Position numbers and translations under genes: made by a program
Notes under the pieces: model-generated
What the model was told of the DNA's origin: nothing
Database searches by the model: none
The model's input: the letters and a program-made list of their open reading frames with translations, nothing else
Part shown: positions 10,585-13,392 of the stretch, one piece after another
Numbering within the stretch: the first letter of the stretch is position 1
How the letters are laid out: every line of letters starts with the position of its first letter
Origin: CAYLLN01 sp036496265
GTDB lineage: Bacteria > Planctomycetota > Planctomycetia > Pirellulales > Pirellulaceae
DNA: 13,392 bases
Reading direction: 5' to 3'
NCBI GenBank assembly: GCA_036496265.1
Contig: DASXLL010000247.1
Span: 1 to 13,392 of the forward strand

Positions 10585-13392
10585 ATGGACCATTTGCCGA
10601 CGATTTACGGTGCGGCCGTTCTGCTGCCGCTGGCGTCGTTCGCGACGATCCTGCTGTTCGCGCGGCAGCTCGGCAAAGTCGCCGGCTCGATCGCCACCGG
10701 CGCAATTCTCGTTTCCGCCGTCCTCTCATTCCTGGGTTTTGGCATCTGGATCAGCAATTTCCCGCCCGTGCCGGCCCATCACGGCGGTCACGGAGCGTCG
10801 CACGAAGAGCGCGGCAGTGGCGGTGACGCCGAACATGGCGCGGGCCACGAAAAGCACTCTAGCGCGAACTCGCAGTCGCTGCACTATGTCGCTCTTCTGC
10901 AAGAGCACGCACCGGACGGCGCCAAAACCGGCCCGGCTCATCCGGGGCAAGCGATAGAAGCCGATGCCGAGCACGGCGAACATCTGGTCGTTCAGCGGCC
11001 CGTCAAAACAGGCGAATACTACACGCTCGGCCAATTCGGCCCGCTTCGTGTCACGATCAGCTACTACATCGACACGCTGACCGTTCTCATGTTCTGCATG
11101 GTGACGTTCATCGCCACCTGCATTCATTTCTACGCCACCGGCTACATGGCCGATGAGCTGACCGACGTCGTGGATAAGGAATCGCTGCTTGCCAACGGTC
11201 AGCCGCTGCATCGCCCCGGCCGCTTCCCGCGATTTTTTCAATATTTATCGCTGTTTTGCTTCAGCATGCTGGGCTTAGTGCTCTCCGGCAACATCGCAAT
11301 GGTGTTTGTCTTTTGGGAGCTGGTCGGCATTTGCTCTTATTTTCTGATTGGCTTCTACGTCGAGCGCAAAACCGCCTCCACTGCCGCCAATAAAGCTTTC
11401 ATCGTCAATCGTGTCGGCGATTTCGGCATGATCATCGGCCTGATGGTCCTCTGGTCCACGCTCGGCACGTTTGCCTTCGGCGATATCGAGCGCACCGATG
11501 CGGATGGTCACAAGCAAATCGAGCCGGGCATCTTCTCGCTCGTCCGTCCGGGCCCCTCGCGCACCCTCATCGTGCCCGACGGCATGGTCCGGGCCGACGC
11601 CAAAGAGGAACTGGACACGAACGACCCGAAAAAGAAGCGGAAAGTGAGCGCCGTCGGCGAAATCATGCGAGATCACGCCAGCTCGCGGGCTGGTTTGCAA
11701 AGCGCCGAATCGGAGATCGCCGCCCGCATGCCCGAGTGGCGGTCAAAGAATTACGGCTACTGGCTCCTCGTCCTCGCCGGCCTCGGCATCTTCTGCGGCT
11801 GCGTCGGCAAAAGTGCTCAATTCCCGCTGCACGTCTGGCTTCCCGACGCGATGGAAGGCCCGACGCCCGTTTCCGCTCTCGTGCATTCCGCAACGATGGT
11901 CGCCGCCGGCGTTTATCTCGTCGGCCGCTTCTTCCCGGCCTTTGCGCCGGAAGTGCTGCTCGTCATCGCCATCGTCGGCACGATCACAATGCTGCTCGGT
12001 GCCTCGATCGCCTTCGCCGCCAACGACATCAAACGCGTCCTGGCCTATTCGACCGTCAGCCAACTCGGCCTGATGATGCTCGCGCTCGGCGTCGGCGGCT
12101 GGCTCGCCGGTCTGATGCACCTCATCACGCACGCCTTTTTCAAAAGCATGCTCTTCATGTGCTCCGGCTCGGTGATTCACGCCGTGCATACCAACGACAT
12201 GCGCCGGATGGGCGGCCTCTTCAACAAGATGCCCGTCACGGCCATCACAATGCTCATCGGCTGCCTTGCCATAGCCGGCGTCAGCGTCCCCTTCGTCGTC
12301 GGCTTCTCCGGCTACTACTCAAAGGACGCTATCCTTGAACAGTCGCTCGCTTTTTGGCACGTGAATGGCTCGCCCCAAGCTGGCGTGTTCTTCGTCCTCG
12401 CCCTCGCCGGCGCGGCGATGACGACAACCTACATGTTCCGCATGTGGTTCATGACCTTCGTCGGCCGCCCACGCGATCAACATGCCTACGATCATGCTCA
12501 CGAATCGCCGCCGGTGATGTTTCTGCCATTGGTGATTCTCGCGGTCCTCGCGACCAGCGTCGCCTGGAGCTATCAATACATCGGCTATTTCGCCGTCGCT
12601 GCCGCGTTTTTCGTCGGCAAGGGCATCCAGCAGGGCTGGTTTAAGAGACTTCCCGGCGCCGTGGCCCATGCTCACGATCCCCACGCCCACGAAGTTGAAG
12701 CGGAAGAGCATCGCGAAGTTATCGCGCACGATCCGACGCACGCCCAAACGGCGCACGTCGCTCCCGCGCCTCACGGTCATGCGGATCACGCGCACGGCCA
12801 TCACGACGATCATCATGCTCCAGCCGCGCCGCCGCTCACCTGGGGCTGGGTGGCCACAATGGTCGCCTCCACGGTCATCGTCGGCTGGCTAATTCAACAA
12901 GGCATCGGCCCCACCGCCAAAGACGGCTATTCGCTGCAAGCTCTGCTCGAACAAGCCCGGCCCGAAGGAACATTGGCTTCGGCGACCGCCGCGTGGCGGC
13001 CGAATTGGACCTGGCCCAGCGAGCATTTTGCCCACGAAGAGGCGCAGTTCGCGACGATCGTCGTGCCTTCGACCTTGCTTGCCAGTAGTTCCTGGGTCGC
13101 GGGCATTCTCCTCGCAGCCGCGTTCTTCTGGTGGGGCAATCTCAATCCCGACGACGTGCGGCGACAGTTCGCGCCAATCTATAACCTGCTCGTCAATAAA
13201 TGGTGGTTCGACGAGCTGTACGACGCGATTTTCATTCAGCCGACGATGGTGGTTTCGCGGCTGATCGCTTCATTCGACAAACGCTGGATCGACGGCTTCC
13301 TCGATGGCACAGCCCGCACTGGCATCTGGTTTTCGAAGACCTGGGACTTTATCGCCGATCGCACGATCGTCGATGGTTTCGTGAACCTGTTC
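10585..13392 (+). CDS. nuoL: NADH-quinone oxidoreductase subunit L (NuoL), incomplete at window end
   Basis: The first 936 residues of the distal proton-pumping, antiporter-like subunit of complex I (ND5 homologue); the frame is still open at the window end. Key residues are present: Glu245 in FVFWELVGICSYFLIGFY, Lys409 in CVGKSAQFPLHVWLPDAMEG, Lys520 in THAFFKSMLF and Lys580 in YYSKDAIL, matching the E. coli residues Glu144, Lys229, Lys342 and Lys399. NuoL is usually about 610-700 residues. Here three insertions enlarge it: a His-rich loop (65-133, 12 His), a charged loop (about 298-385, with PKKKRKV at 348-354), and a second His-rich loop (695-744, 16 His in 50). The C-terminal segment beyond about 830 probably includes the long lateral helix region. 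ATG 10585 lies 8 nt after nuoK. Confidence 0.95.
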   Translation, partial: MDHLPTIYGAAVLLPLASFATILLFARQLGKVAGSIATGAILVSAVLSFLGFGIWISNFPPVPAHHGGHGASHEERGSGGDAEHGAGHEKHSSANSQSLHYVALLQEHAPDGAKTGPAHPGQAIEADAEHGEHLVVQRPVKTGEYYTLGQFGPLRVTISYYIDTLTVLMFCMVTFIATCIHFYATGYMADELTDVVDKESLLANGQPLHRPGRFPRFFQYLSLFCFSMLGLVLSGNIAMVFVFWELVGICSYFLIGFYVERKTASTAANKAFIVNRVGDFGMIIGLMVLWSTLGTFAFGDIERTDADGHKQIEPGIFSLVRPGPSRTLIVPDGMVRADAKEELDTNDPKKKRKVSAVGEIMRDHASSRAGLQSAESEIAARMPEWRSKNYGYWLLVLAGLGIFCGCVGKSAQFPLHVWLPDAMEGPTPVSALVHSATMVAAGVYLVGRFFPAFAPEVLLVIAIVGTITMLLGASIAFAANDIKRVLAYSTVSQLGLMMLALGVGGWLAGLMHLITHAFFKSMLFMCSGSVIHAVHTNDMRRMGGLFNKMPVTAITMLIGCLAIAGVSVPFVVGFSGYYSKDAILEQSLAFWHVNGSPQAGVFFVLALAGAAMTTTYMFRMWFMTFVGRPRDQHAYDHAHESPPVMFLPLVILAVLATSVAWSYQYIGYFAVAAAFFVGKGIQQGWFKRLPGAVAHAHDPHAHEVEAEEHREVIAHDPTHAQTAHVAPAPHGHADHAHGHHDDHHAPAAPPLTWGWVATMVASTVIVGWLIQQGIGPTAKDGYSLQALLEQARPEGTLASATAAWRPNWTWPSEHFAHEEAQFATIVVPSTLLASSSWVAGILLAAAFFWWGNLNPDDVRRQFAPIYNLLVNKWWFDELYDAIFIQPTMVVSRLIASFDKRWIDGFLDGTARTGIWFSKTWDFIADRTIVDGFVNLF

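Noticed and set aside
11626..11646. PKKKRKV in the NuoL loop, identical to the SV40 large T nuclear localisation signal.
   Set aside because: It lies in a probable periplasmic-side loop of a polytopic membrane protein in a prokaryote. Short basic runs arise easily in charged loops, and no import machinery is implied.

Overview
The window looks like chromosomal DNA of a planctomycete, probably near Pirellulales. This rests on the moderate-to-high GC content, an ISAzo13-like transposase edge, heptanucleotide tandem repeats at gene junctions, a secreted protein of a type I associate with planctomycetes, and a respiratory complex I block with oversized membrane subunits. The assignment is inference from gene content, not from a marker gene.

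Region 1 (1-1771, minus strand): the 5' end of a probable ISAzo13-type transposase, then a CbiM/NikM-type metal transporter component with a C-terminal PDGLE motif, then undecaprenyl-diphosphatase (uppP). Region 2 (1772-2053): a divergent intergenic region with several inverted repeats and a possible H-type pseudoknot that would begin at the predicted transcription start of the next gene. Region 3 (2054-5155, plus strand): a sugar-isomerase-like TIM barrel with most expected metal ligands replaced, followed by three methionine-salvage genes, mtnB, mtnD and mtnC. These three perform consecutive steps from methylthioribulose-1-phosphate to 2-keto-4-methylthiobutyrate. The preceding steps (MTA phosphorylase or nucleosidase, MTR kinase, isomerase MtnA) are not in the window.

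Region 4 (5156-7513): a higBA toxin-antitoxin pair with a near-consensus promoter that predicts a leaderless toxin mRNA, an unrecognised secreted protein, and on the opposite strand a MazF/PemK-type toxin translationally coupled to a small ribbon-helix-helix-like antitoxin. Region 5 (7514-13392, plus strand): a divergent promoter region with a CRP/FNR-like palindrome, then nuoH, nuoJ, nuoK and the start of nuoL, which runs off the end. These encode proton-pumping membrane-arm subunits of NADH:quinone oxidoreductase. NuoJ carries an additional four-helix membrane region, NuoL is more than 300 residues longer than usual with two His-rich loops, and NuoH ends in a tail encoded by a heptad repeat.

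I found no CRISPR array, rRNA, tRNA, prophage or recognisable new multi-gene defence system. The most interesting signals are the 5'-UTR pseudoknot beside the methionine-salvage genes, the metal-site-degenerate TIM barrel, the enlarged NuoJ and NuoL, and the small repeats placed at gene junctions.
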